A DNA stretch of 45,111 nucleotides from Okeania sp. SIO3B5. GTDB lineage: Bacteria > Cyanobacteriota > Cyanobacteriia > Cyanobacteriales > Microcoleaceae. This document shows positions 32,581-40,180 of the stretch, in pieces. Position 1 is the first letter of the stretch, and each line of letters begins with the position of its first letter. The notes below the pieces were generated by a model. That model ran no database searches. It saw only the letters and a list, made by a program, of their open reading frames with translations, and was not told where the DNA came from. The DNA lies in NCBI RefSeq assembly GCF_010692555.1, contig NZ_JAAHHG010000030.1, forward strand, positions 1 to 45,111. Reading direction: 5' to 3'. Position numbers and translations under genes: made by a program.

Positions 32581-32757
32581 ACTGACTGATAACTGATAAC
32601 TGATTAAGCAACACCATAACCTGTATAAGGACGCTTATAAGGTGGATGTAGCCCTAATACAATATCCTCACTGACTGATAACTGATAACTGATTAAGCAA
32701 CACCATAACCTGTATAAGGACGCTTATAAGGTGGATGTAGCCCTAATACAATATCCT
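32581..32757. repeat. 89-bp tandem duplication of the xisI (operon 2) 3' end
   Basis: ACTGACTGATAACTGATAAC starts at 32581 and again at 32670. Each unit carries two GATAACT heptamers and the last codons of xisI (KEDIVLGLHPPYKRPYTGYG region). The outer copy lies beyond the stop and is non-coding. The units are identical over about 88 bp. Confidence 0.95.
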
Positions 32758-33028
32758 CTTTATCAACGCCCATTTCTATTAATTCTTGACCAACATCACT
32801 CTCAGTTGCATTTTGCTGAAGCCAAATTTTCCCATCTTTAATATCAAAATGTAAAACGGTATAGTAAATTCGTTCTAAATCTTTCCAACCTACTCGCATA
32901 AACTGATAATGATTTCGTATTGGGTCAAAAAATAGTTGATTTTCTACCTCTTTATTTTCAGTTTGAAATTGAGCATACTTTTCTAACAAAATTTCAATGC
33001 AGGAACGATAACTTTCTAACTTATCCAT
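32693..33028 (-). CDS. xisI: XisI-family protein, operon 2 (diverged)
   Basis: A 111-residue XisI homologue (MDKLESYRSCIEILLEKYAQ, HYQFMRVGWKDLERIYYTVL, DGKIWLQQNATESDVGQELI, DIVLGLHPPYKRPYTGYGVA). Compared with the other two copies the usual 'DGTE' reads NATE and the final 'TEFA' reads TGYG, so it is the most diverged of the three. The start overlaps its xisH by 13 bp. The 3' end is duplicated in tandem just downstream. Confidence 0.9.
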   Translation of the reverse strand: MDKLESYRSCIEILLEKYAQFQTENKEVENQLFFDPIRNHYQFMRVGWKDLERIYYTVLHFDIKDGKIWLQQNATESDVGQELIEMGVDKEDIVLGLHPPYKRPYTGYGVA

Positions 33029-33432
33029 TGAATAATTTCCTCCGTTTCGGGTTTGTAAATAATAAGTTTAAGTTGATAACGCTTAATTACCACCTGAGCT
33101 AAACGACTCTGAAAGAAAGTTTGATAAGCTTCAACAGGAACTGCTAGATAAAGCAACCTTTCTGGATCATTCACTTCTAGCATAATGCGGTAGTTCAAAA
33201 ACTGGCCTAAAGCAGTATGAAAACTACTGATAGCAGATATACTGACAAAGTTCTTAATTTCCACAGCAATTTTTTCGTTGCCTCTATTAGCAGCAATTAA
33301 TCTTTCCGCACCTAAATCAATCTTAACTAGAACTTCTTCCCATTCTAATTCTAGTGGATCTTTGGTAATAATCCATTGGTCTTTCTCTAAAGCTCGTTTT
33401 ACGGCTTCATGGAAAATATCTTTTGCTGCCAT
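33016..33432 (-). CDS. xisH: XisH-family putative nuclease, operon 2
   Basis: A 138-residue protein from the ATG at 33430-33432 (MAAKDIFHEAVKRALEKDQW), chosen because related proteins begin this way; the frame is open for 19 further codons upstream to 33489. The putative active site is kept: Asp in VKIDLGAERL, Glu-x-Lys in KIAVEIKNF, and Gln in LGQFLNYRIML. The two XisH proteins are clearly homologous but not close, so the two operons are old paralogues brought side by side rather than a recent tandem duplication. Confidence 0.92.
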   Translation of the reverse strand: MAAKDIFHEAVKRALEKDQWIITKDPLELEWEEVLVKIDLGAERLIAANRGNEKIAVEIKNFVSISAISSFHTALGQFLNYRIMLEVNDPERLLYLAVPVEAYQTFFQSRLAQVVIKRYQLKLIIYKPETEEIIQWIS

Positions 33433-33509
33433 TTTTTCTATTTTTAATTCAAAAGCCAATTTGCGCAATAAATAGGAGTTGATCGACAAGTTTCTTAATA
33501 CTTATTTTA

Positions 33510-33642
33510 CCGAAAAATTGTGGTTTAAAGCCTCCCCTTTTAAGGGGATAATAAAGAAAAATTTTCATTATTAGTCGATCCTATCCGCTTTCAAGGAGAG
33601 GTAATTATTAATTATTCATTATTAATTATTAATTGTTGAACA
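33510..33642 (+). repeat. dispersed repeat 'GCCTCCCCTTTTAAGGGG ... ATCCTATCCG' with TAATTAT STRR
   Basis: Best-preserved copy of a family seen also at 7640 (inverted), 9364, 11641, 24716 (inverted), 28074, 28478 and 35985. Order: ACCGAAAAATTGTGGTTTAA, the hairpin CCCCTTTTAAGGGG, AATAAAGAAAA, a GATCCTATCC block, CAAGGAGAGGTAATTATTAA, then TAATTAT heptamers. Confidence 0.9.
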
Positions 33643-33664
33643 ACAGTCTCTAATTTGATTATTA

Positions 33665-34825
33665 TCAAAATACATCTTTTGCCCGTCGCCTATTGCCAGT
33701 TGCTTCATAACACTTTTCCACAAAATTTAAGTAACTATTTTGAAACACTTCTGGAGAAAATTTATAGGCGTGCTTTCTGATAATTTCTGCCTGAAAATAT
33801 GCCTGAAAATTTTCAAATTTTTCTACTGCTTCTATTAATGCTTGTTCTGTCTGTTCAGAAAACAATAAACCCGTTGCTGAATCTGGATATTTTCTCATAT
33901 CTAAAACTGTTTCAGTCGCTCCACCAACCCCATAAGCAATAACAGGTGTTCCGCAAGCTTGTGCCTCTACTAAAGCCATGCCAAAATCTTCACAAGCAGC
34001 ATAAATAAAACCTTTTGCTTCTGACATATATTTAGTAACTACATCTTCAGGTTGCCAACCCATAATTTTCACATTAGGTTTAGCAATATGACGTAATTTA
34101 TTGAATTCATCACCCGTACCAATAACTATTAACTCTCGCCCCAACTGATTAAAAGCTTTGACAATTAAAGATATTTTTTTGTAGCTCACTAATCTACAAA
34201 CAGTAAGATAAAAATTTTGTTTCTGAGATTTAAAAGGAAATTTTTCCACATTTACTGGCGGATAAATTACCTCAGCTTCACGTCGATAACAACGCCAAAT
34301 TCTGCGGGCGGTATGTTGAGAATTAGCAATAAAATAATCTACTCGGTTAGCAGAAATTACATCCCATTCCCTGAGTCTATGTAAAAGATATCTGGTAAAA
34401 ATACCAGGAATACCTTTACCTAATTTACTACTATTTAGATAGTCAAAAGTTAAATCCCAAGCATAACGCATAGGAGTATGACAATAACAAATATGCAGTT
34501 GATAGGGTGTAGTAATAACAGCTTTAGCAACTGCATGAGAAGAAGATAAAATTACATCATATTCTCGTAAGTCTAATTGTTCAATTGCTATTGGTAATAA
34601 AGGTAAATATTTTTGTACTCCGTTACGAGCTAAAGGCAAATGTTGTAAAAATGTTTTGCCTATTTTACGTTGATAAAGATAACTTTCAGGATTCCTTGAC
34701 TCGAAATCAATTAAAGCATATAAATCTGCATTAATATGTTGAAGAATTTCTTTGACAACCAGTTCTGAACCACCAGTTGCTTTAGGCGTTAACCATTCGT
34801 GAACAAGAGCATATTTTATTTCCAC
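33665..34825 (-). CDS. glycosyltransferase family 4 protein
   Basis: A 386-residue GT-B fold glycosyltransferase. The N-terminal acceptor domain begins VHEWLTPKATGGSELVVKEI; the C-terminal donor domain has LTVCRLVSYKKISLIVKAF, ELIVIGTGDEF, VKIMGWQ and the retaining-enzyme E-x7-E motif in CEDFGMALVEAQACGTPVIA (about residues 276-295), followed by YGVGGATETV. It would transfer a sugar from a nucleotide donor during polysaccharide or lipid-linked glycan synthesis; the sugar and acceptor are unknown. No other glycan gene adjoins it. The 3' end lies against a dispersed repeat. Confidence 0.92.
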   Translation of the reverse strand: MEIKYALVHEWLTPKATGGSELVVKEILQHINADLYALIDFESRNPESYLYQRKIGKTFLQHLPLARNGVQKYLPLLPIAIEQLDLREYDVILSSSHAVAKAVITTPYQLHICYCHTPMRYAWDLTFDYLNSSKLGKGIPGIFTRYLLHRLREWDVISANRVDYFIANSQHTARRIWRCYRREAEVIYPPVNVEKFPFKSQKQNFYLTVCRLVSYKKISLIVKAFNQLGRELIVIGTGDEFNKLRHIAKPNVKIMGWQPEDVVTKYMSEAKGFIYAACEDFGMALVEAQACGTPVIAYGVGGATETVLDMRKYPDSATGLLFSEQTEQALIEAVEKFENFQAYFQAEIIRKHAYKFSPEVFQNSYLNFVEKCYEATGNRRRAKDVF

Positions 34826-35224
34826 AGTAGATTTTTAAGTATTTCAGGATTGAACAATTGTAGGAATAGGGAATAGGGAGTAGGGAGTAGGGAGTAGGGA
34901 AGATAAGGAATTAAGATAGGGAACAAGCAAAAAATATTTATCCAGTTAACTATACAACATTAATCTGGAATTTACTGTTAACAATTAGGGAATAGGGAAT
35001 AGGAAGCAGGTAAGATGAGGAGCAGGATAAGGAACAAGCAAAAAATATTTACCCCGTTAACTATACAACATTAATCTAGAATTTACTGTACAATTTTTTA
35101 GGTTATTTTCTTCTTCCTTCTTCCTTTTCTTTCTCTCCTGACTCCTGACTCCTCCGTAGTTATTTATAAGTATTTAACCAGACATGATATTACTTCTTCC
35201 TTCTTCCTTCTTCCTTCTTCCTTC
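34826..35224. repeat. STRR field with a direct repeat
   Basis: No gene. (GGGAGTA)n/(GGGAATA)n at 34863-34900 and near 34985. AACAAGCAAAAAATATTTA ... GTTAACTATACAACATTAAT occurs twice, about 120 bp apart (from 34922 and 35032). Then (CTTCTTC)n arrays at 35107-35125 and 35190-35224 run to the stop of the endonuclease V gene. Confidence 0.8.
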
Positions 35225-35884
35225 TTAATTAGAAGCTAATTTATCTGCCCAACGAGTTGTTTCAGGCAACCGATATTTAGTAGTACATTTCAAAACATAA
35301 TTTATAGCAGTTGTTAAGCTAATTCTATGACCAGTTGAAACATAAATTGGCTTAACTCCAGCACGAGTTCTAACAATAGCACCAATAACTTCTCCTTCAT
35401 CTATTATTGGTTGCCAATTACCCCTTTCTAAACCAACAGAATCATGCTTACCAATATAGTGAGATTTAGCTACACCAATACTAGGGATATTAACTAAAAC
35501 TCCCAAATGACAAGCTATACCAAATCGACGAGGATGAATCAATCCTTGACCATCACAAAGTAATAATTCAGGAGTAATATTTAGCTTTTCTAAAGCATCT
35601 AAAATAGCAGGTATCTCTCGAAAAGATAATAATCCAGGAACATAAGAAAAAGAAGTAGGACGTTTAACTATAGACTGTTCTAATAATTCTAATTTTGGAA
35701 AACTTAAAACTGCTACTGCTGCTTGAGTAATCTGATCTGAATCACTATAACCAACATCAATACCAGCTACATATTTAATAGTTCCAAATTGGTCTTCAGT
35801 TATTACTTGATGACGGAGTTTTTGTTGCAGAGCGATCGCTGTTTCTACATCAGTAGGAAAAGAAAACTTTTGGTCTATTTTCAT
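35225..35884 (-). CDS. nfi: endonuclease V
   Basis: A 219-residue DNA repair enzyme that nicks DNA one base 3' of deaminated bases, chiefly hypoxanthine. Diagnostic blocks are the Asp in [11 protein letters not shown] (metal ligand), [20 protein letters not shown] (Tyr wedge and Glu), [20 protein letters not shown] (second Asp and HPRR) and the YIGKHD region. The length is normal and all catalytic residues are visible. Monocistronic. A HIP1 site lies in its 5' end. Confidence 0.95.
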   Translation of the reverse strand: MKIDQKFSFPTDVETAIALQQKLRHQVITEDQFGTIKYVAGIDVGYSDSDQITQAAVAVLSFPKLELLEQSIVKRPTSFSYVPGLLSFREIPAILDALEKLNITPELLLCDGQGLIHPRRFGIACHLGVLVNIPSIGVAKSHYIGKHDSVGLERGNWQPIIDEGEVIGAIVRTRAGVKPIYVSTGHRISLTTAINYVLKCTTKYRLPETTRWADKLASN

Positions 35885-35984
35885 AATATATAGAGCTTGA
35901 TAATTGAGCTACAGCAATTTCCAAAGTTATGAGGTACAGTTGACAGGGTAAATATTTTTTACTTGTTTCCTATCCTGCTCCTTA

Positions 35985-36122
35985 TATTACTGAATAATTA
36001 AGGTTTAAAGCCTCTCCTTTAAAGGAGAAACAAGAAAAATTTTTCCTTTTAGTCAATCCTATCCACTTTCAAGGAGAGGTAATTATTAATTATTAATTAT
36101 TAATTATTAATTATTAATTTTT
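35985..36122 (+). repeat. dispersed 'CCTCTCCTTTAAAGGAG ... ATCCTATCC' repeat with TAATTAT STRR
   Basis: A copy of the 33510-33642 family; its hairpin has mutated on both arms together (CTCCTTTAAAGGAG instead of CCCCTTTTAAGGGG). It ends in six TAATTAT-type heptamers, 14 bp from the stop of the next gene. Confidence 0.88.
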
Positions 36123-36136
36123 AAACTACTCCCTAA

Positions 36137-36520
36137 TTATGATTTACTATCTTTTCTTCCTAATTCATAAACAGCACAAGTTACACAAACAATCATCCCA
36201 ATACTAATTGACCAACTTTTATCTAAACCAATTTCTACACCCCAATTGCATAAACTTCCTACAATTAAAAAAGGTACAATACTAAAAATAGATGCATAAA
36301 AAGCATTCTGAGACTCTCTAGCTTTACGGGTCTTTTCAAATTCCTTCTCGGATGTATACAATGCTCTTTCTGCAAAATTAAACCAACGGTTAAGTTGTAA
36401 TGTCACCCATTCACTTAGAGGGGAAAAACCCCAATATAAGGCCAAAGACCAGAGAGATGCACCTGCGATCGCTGTGGCATCTATGGCCAATCTAAAGGGA
36501 AAAATTTCTTCTAGTATCAT
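36137..36520 (-). CDS. small membrane protein of unknown function
   Basis: A 127-residue protein with hydrophobic segments at about residues 17-35 (ATAIAGASLWSLALYWGFS), 76-94 (FYASIFSIVPFLIVGSLCNW) and 103-118 (WSISIGMIVCVTCAVYEL), separated by a charged, amphipathic region (LNRWFNFAERALYTSEKEFE). I recognise no family. It stands alone between nfi and a MITE. The ATG at 36518-36520 is the only good start. Confidence 0.65.
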   Translation of the reverse strand: MILEEIFPFRLAIDATAIAGASLWSLALYWGFSPLSEWVTLQLNRWFNFAERALYTSEKEFEKTRKARESQNAFYASIFSIVPFLIVGSLCNWGVEIGLDKSWSISIGMIVCVTCAVYELGRKDSKS

Positions 36521-36654
36521 TTTTTAAAATCTTATATTTTATTTTTCGTCAAAATATTAAATTCCTGAATTATAACAGACTTCAGTGATGATTATATTTT
36601 AAGCATTCAATTAAACATAAACATGAAATTAGATAACATGAAATTAGATAATTG

Positions 36655-36906
36655 GTAAGCATTTCCTGCGGAATGCTGCGCAAACAGCCATCAGCTATCA
36701 GCTATCAGCTATTGCTTTCAGTTTAGAATAAAAGCTTTATTAATTGTCTTACTACAAAAATTGGCTTCCTTGTCCTTAAAGTCAGTTGTTAATTTAAACA
36801 CTATCCTATATGAGAGAGTCTTGTTGCTGAAGTCCGCAGTTCTGACTCAGGAGGCTAGCTGACAGCAAGCTAGCTGTTTGCGCAGCATGACCTAGGAAAT
36901 GCTTAC
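36655..36906. mobile_element. 252-bp MITE with 34-bp TIRs and 8-bp target duplication GATAATTG (copy B)
   Basis: The left end GTAAGCATTTCCTGCGGAAT..GCTGCGCAAACAGC and right end GCTGTTTGCGCAGCATGACC..TAGGAAATGCTTAC pair as a 34-bp inverted repeat with few mismatches. It is flanked by GATAATTG on both sides (36647-36654 and 36907-36914). The interior aligns with 16476-16680. No ORF. Eight-base duplications are made by several IS families (ISL3, IS66, IS1595, IS256), so the parent cannot be named. Confidence 0.95.
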
Positions 36907-37244
36907 GATAATTGATATTATCTGTTGTTGCTAAATCGGAAAAATAACTTAAATTAGGATTATACCTAGAACAATTTAATATAATTGTAAAACAAACAGA
37001 ATAATAGTTGGTTATCAGCTTTAATATTGTCCAATTTAGCGATGAAAAAATAACTAGACGGGTAAAATGTAGCTCTGGATTATATCTTAATCTTAAAAAT
37101 GCTTAAGAAGACAAATATCGGGTAAAACATGATGTCTAAATATCTCATAATTAATACTGAATAAACTTAAATAAATAGCAAAAGCATAATTAACACATCC
37201 AGAAAAATATGTATAAATAGTATTTAGAATTATAGAATAATGTA
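36907..37244. other. AT-rich leader of the histidine kinase gene
   Basis: 338 bp with no gene and, unusually for this window, no STRR. It contains GGGTAAAA twice, each followed within a few bases by a sequence ending ATG(T/A)(A/C) (about 37059 and 37120), which might be an operator, but two copies are too few to claim. The kinase promoter must be here. Confidence 0.4.
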
Positions 37245-38615
37245 ATGACAAATTATGATTTTGAATCGGAATATAATCTCAAACTCATTTTTGCAGGAAT
37301 TGCATCTAAAATCGGCGAAGAACTTTTTCAGGCTTGTGCTCAATACCTGGCTCAAGTTTTGCAAATAAAATATGGATTTGTTGGAGAATTTATAGATAGT
37401 ACTCGACCACAAATTAAGGTATTAGCTTTTTGGTCAGGAGACAAGTTTATACCTAATTTTAAATACGATATAGAAGGAACTCCTTGTAGTACTGTTTATG
37501 AAACAGGTCTACAAATTTATCCCCATTCAATTCAAGAACTATTCCCAGAAGATCAAGATTTATTAACTTTGGAAGCTGAAAGTTATTTAGGGATTTCTAT
37601 TGTAGATAGTCATGGAAACAATGTTGGTCATGTTGGAGGTTTAGATACTAAACCTTTAAAACACAATTATGAACAACAAACATCTATCTTAAAAGTAATT
37701 GCTACTCGCTCTGCAGCTGAAATTGAGCATCAATTATCTAAAAAAGCCTTAAAAAAGCAAAATATTTACTTACAAAGAACTCTTAAAAAGTTGAAAAAGA
37801 CTCAAGCTCAACTCATTCAGGCGGAAAAAATGTCTAGTTTGGGAGAAATGGTGGCTGGAATTGCTCATGAGATTAATAATCCTGTCACCTTTATTTTGGG
37901 TAATTTAAATCACATTAATAACTATACTAAAGATTTATTAGATTTAGTTCATCTTTTGCATAAAAATTCTTCAAATTTACCCGATGAAATTGCAGAAAAA
38001 ATTGAAGAAATTGAATTGGATTATATTGAAGAAGACTTACCAAAATTATTAGATTCAATGGGAGGAGGAGCAAATCGCATTAGTAAAATTGTTAAATCAT
38101 TGCAAGTTTTCTCCAGCTTGGATAAAACAAAAATAATGTCTGTAGATATTCATGTAATTATTGACAGTATCTTACTAATTCTTCAACCCCGTTTACAAAA
38201 TCCATTGTTTCATATTAAAGTCATTCAAGATTATGGCGAACTGCCTCTAGTTAACTGTTTTCCTAACGCATTAAAGCAAGCAATAATGAATATTGTTAAC
38301 AATGCCATTGATGCACTAGAAATAAAATTTTATAAGAATAAATATGGAGTAGAACAACCACAAATTTTTATCAGAACAGAAAAATTAGAAAATGATTGGT
38401 TGGGGATTTATATTTCTGATAATGGCTTGGGTATAACAGAAGAAAATTACTCTAAAATATTCGACCCCTTTTTTACAACCAAACCAGTCAGTCAAGGCAC
38501 AGGTTTAGGACTATCAATCAGTTATCAAATTATTGTTGAACAACATGAAGGCAGAATAAAATGTATTTCTTCTCCTGAAAAAGGAGCGGAATTTGTGATT
38601 GAAATACCAACTTGA
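37245..38615 (+). CDS. GAF-domain sensor histidine kinase (orphan)
   Basis: A 456-residue cytoplasmic kinase without membrane spans. Residues about 18-165 form a GAF domain (FQACAQYLAQVLQIKYGFVG; GISIVDSHGNNVGHVGGLD). It has no bilin-type Cys in the usual place, so a small-molecule ligand is more likely than phytochrome chemistry. A coiled coil (165-195) leads to the H-box with phospho-acceptor His208 (GIAHEINNPVTFILGN). The catalytic domain has an N-box (MNIVNNAIDAL), G1 (DNGLGI), F-box (FDPFFTTKP) and G2 (GTGLGLSI), all intact. No response regulator adjoins it, so its partner is unknown. The H-box context is that of the Nostoc/Trichodesmium 'ATP-binding protein' group (HisKA with HEINNPV). 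Confidence 0.93.
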   Translation: MTNYDFESEYNLKLIFAGIASKIGEELFQACAQYLAQVLQIKYGFVGEFIDSTRPQIKVLAFWSGDKFIPNFKYDIEGTPCSTVYETGLQIYPHSIQELFPEDQDLLTLEAESYLGISIVDSHGNNVGHVGGLDTKPLKHNYEQQTSILKVIATRSAAEIEHQLSKKALKKQNIYLQRTLKKLKKTQAQLIQAEKMSSLGEMVAGIAHEINNPVTFILGNLNHINNYTKDLLDLVHLLHKNSSNLPDEIAEKIEEIELDYIEEDLPKLLDSMGGGANRISKIVKSLQVFSSLDKTKIMSVDIHVIIDSILLILQPRLQNPLFHIKVIQDYGELPLVNCFPNALKQAIMNIVNNAIDALEIKFYKNKYGVEQPQIFIRTEKLENDWLGIYISDNGLGITEENYSKIFDPFFTTKPVSQGTGLGLSISYQIIVEQHEGRIKCISSPEKGAEFVIEIPT

Positions 38616-39181
38616 CATTTTTTGAGAAGGAAGAGGAAAGAAGGAAGAAGGAAGAAGGAAGAAGGAAGAAGGAAGAAGGAAGAAGGAAGAAGAAAAAATC
38701 TTCTGTTGCCTAAGTAATTCCTCTTTTGATAGAAACTACTGGAAATGGTTGGGTAGTAAATTGCTCAGAACTCTAAATTTACTCAGCAAAAATGGTGAGA
38801 ATTTTCTATAAAAGTACCTGGTTTTCAGCTCTTCACGCTCAAAAAGGAGTGTATTTTAGGCTCATAGTTGGTAAACATTCAGCTATTAGCTTTCAGCTAG
38901 AAAAATTAAGGGACAATTCTTGCTCCTACCTCTTCGCTCATTCTCCTGTCTCCTGTCTCCTGTTTCCTACCCCAGCAAAAAGCCTTTATTCAGCAAACTC
39001 TACATATATAGCACTATAGTTTCAAAAAGCTTTCTTTCAGGGACAGGGCTTGAAACCCAAATTTTCAGTAAACTAATTTTTGACTGATGGCAATATGGTT
39101 AAATTATGATACAATTCCTCAGAATCTTCAGATGTATCAAATCATCCCTGGTCACAAGAAATTGAGGAGTGAATAAAAACC
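38616..39181. repeat. STRR and mixed intergenic DNA
   Basis: (GGAAGAA)n heptamers at 38636-38695. The rest is AT-rich, with a short (CTCCTGT)n run near 38946-38970 and a short palindromic piece GGGCTTGAAACCC at 39045. An open frame at 38792-39019 crosses these repeats and has no recognisable content. The M23 peptidase promoter probably lies after 39070. Confidence 0.65.
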
Positions 39182-39829
39182 ATGTCAAATCCAATCCCTC
39201 TTGGTTTGCCTTTGGTATCTAATCCTATAAAGCAGTATTTTAATAAATCAAAAAAAATTTTACTATTACTAGGAATCATCGGAGTTGGCTTCACCACCAC
39301 AGGACTCAAACAAGAATTAGTCACAGCTCAAGAACCCGCAATTAATAATCAACAAATAGCCTACGTCAATAACTGGCAAAATGCTTCCTTCCCAGTCGAA
39401 AACTTTCAAGGATATACATCCCCTTTTGGCCCGAGAGGAGGAGGATTTCATTATGGGTTAGACCTAGCAGCACCCCGGGGAAGCTATATCCGAAATTGGT
39501 GGGCAGGTAAAGTTGTAGAAGTTTGGGAAGATAGACGATGTGGGACTGGCATTGTAATTAAGTCAGGCTATTGGGAACACGTTTACTGCCATGTTCAAGG
39601 AGGCGTAGAAACTCGTGGCGGACGTCGTTATCTAGTAGATCGTGATGGTGGAATTATGCTACTTCAAGGTCAAGTTCTACCTGCCGGGACTCGAATAGCG
39701 AGAGTGGGAATGACTGGTCGAACCAGTGGCCCCCATCTTCATTGGGGCTTAAAATATGGGGGTCGTTGGGTAGACCCCGGTTTAATTTTACGAGAGATGT
39801 ATGCTCAACAAACCACTCAAAATCTATAG
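39182..39829 (+). CDS. M23-family metallopeptidase (LytM domain), exported
   Basis: A 215-residue protein with an N-terminal signal or anchor (about residues 24-45, KILLLLGIIGVGFTTTGL) and a zinc peptidase domain (78-205). Its ligands and catalytic residues are present: His90 and Asp94 (GGFHYGLDLAAP), and His185 and His187 (GPHLHWGL). Such enzymes cut peptide cross-links in peptidoglycan and take part in cell growth or separation. Since all residues are intact it should be active, not a regulatory EnvC/NlpD-type pseudo-enzyme. Monocistronic. The start at 39182 keeps a short polar leader before the hydrophobic segment. Confidence 0.92.
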   Translation: MSNPIPLGLPLVSNPIKQYFNKSKKILLLLGIIGVGFTTTGLKQELVTAQEPAINNQQIAYVNNWQNASFPVENFQGYTSPFGPRGGGFHYGLDLAAPRGSYIRNWWAGKVVEVWEDRRCGTGIVIKSGYWEHVYCHVQGGVETRGGRRYLVDRDGGIMLLQGQVLPAGTRIARVGMTGRTSGPHLHWGLKYGGRWVDPGLILREMYAQQTTQNL

Positions 39830-40062
39830 CGCTACGGGCAAGTTAGAAGTCAAAAGTCAAAAGTTAAAAGTTAAAAGTTAAAAGTCATCTCTGATATCAT
39901 GTCCGCTTGAATACTTATTCTTTAGTGGAAGGAAGGCAGAGGGCAGAAGGCAAAAGGAAGAAGGCAGAAGGGTTTCTTGCAATTGTAATTTAGAAGATGT
40001 GGTTTATCAATTTGAAAAGCGCTGTAGTATTTATTAGTATTTATCAAAACGTTAGCAGAAGA
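39830..40062. repeat. STRR remnants before the tnpB element
   Basis: (AGTCAAA)/(AGTTAAA) heptamers at 39847-39885 and (AGAAGGC)-type units at 39935-39970. No gene. Confidence 0.7.
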
Positions 40063-40180
40063 CCCGCACCATAATATGCAGATTTGGTGTCGGGATGAAT
40101 GCTAACAAATTTTTGTGCTATAATAACATAAAAGATGCCATGCTGTAAATATTTAGTGTCAAAAAAAAAGGTCGAAAAAA

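Noticed and set aside
19454-33432. An fdxN-like excision element bounded by xisHI genes
   Set aside because: No large serine recombinase, no repeated attachment sites and no interrupted host gene were found around the xisHI genes.
37245-38615. Phytochrome-type photoreceptor kinase
   Set aside because: The GAF domain lacks a convincing bilin-binding Cys context and there are no PAS or PHY domains.
38792-39019. A 75-codon ORF between the histidine kinase and the M23 peptidase
   Set aside because: No recognisable content; it crosses the CTCCTGT repeat and the composition is that of the intergenic DNA.
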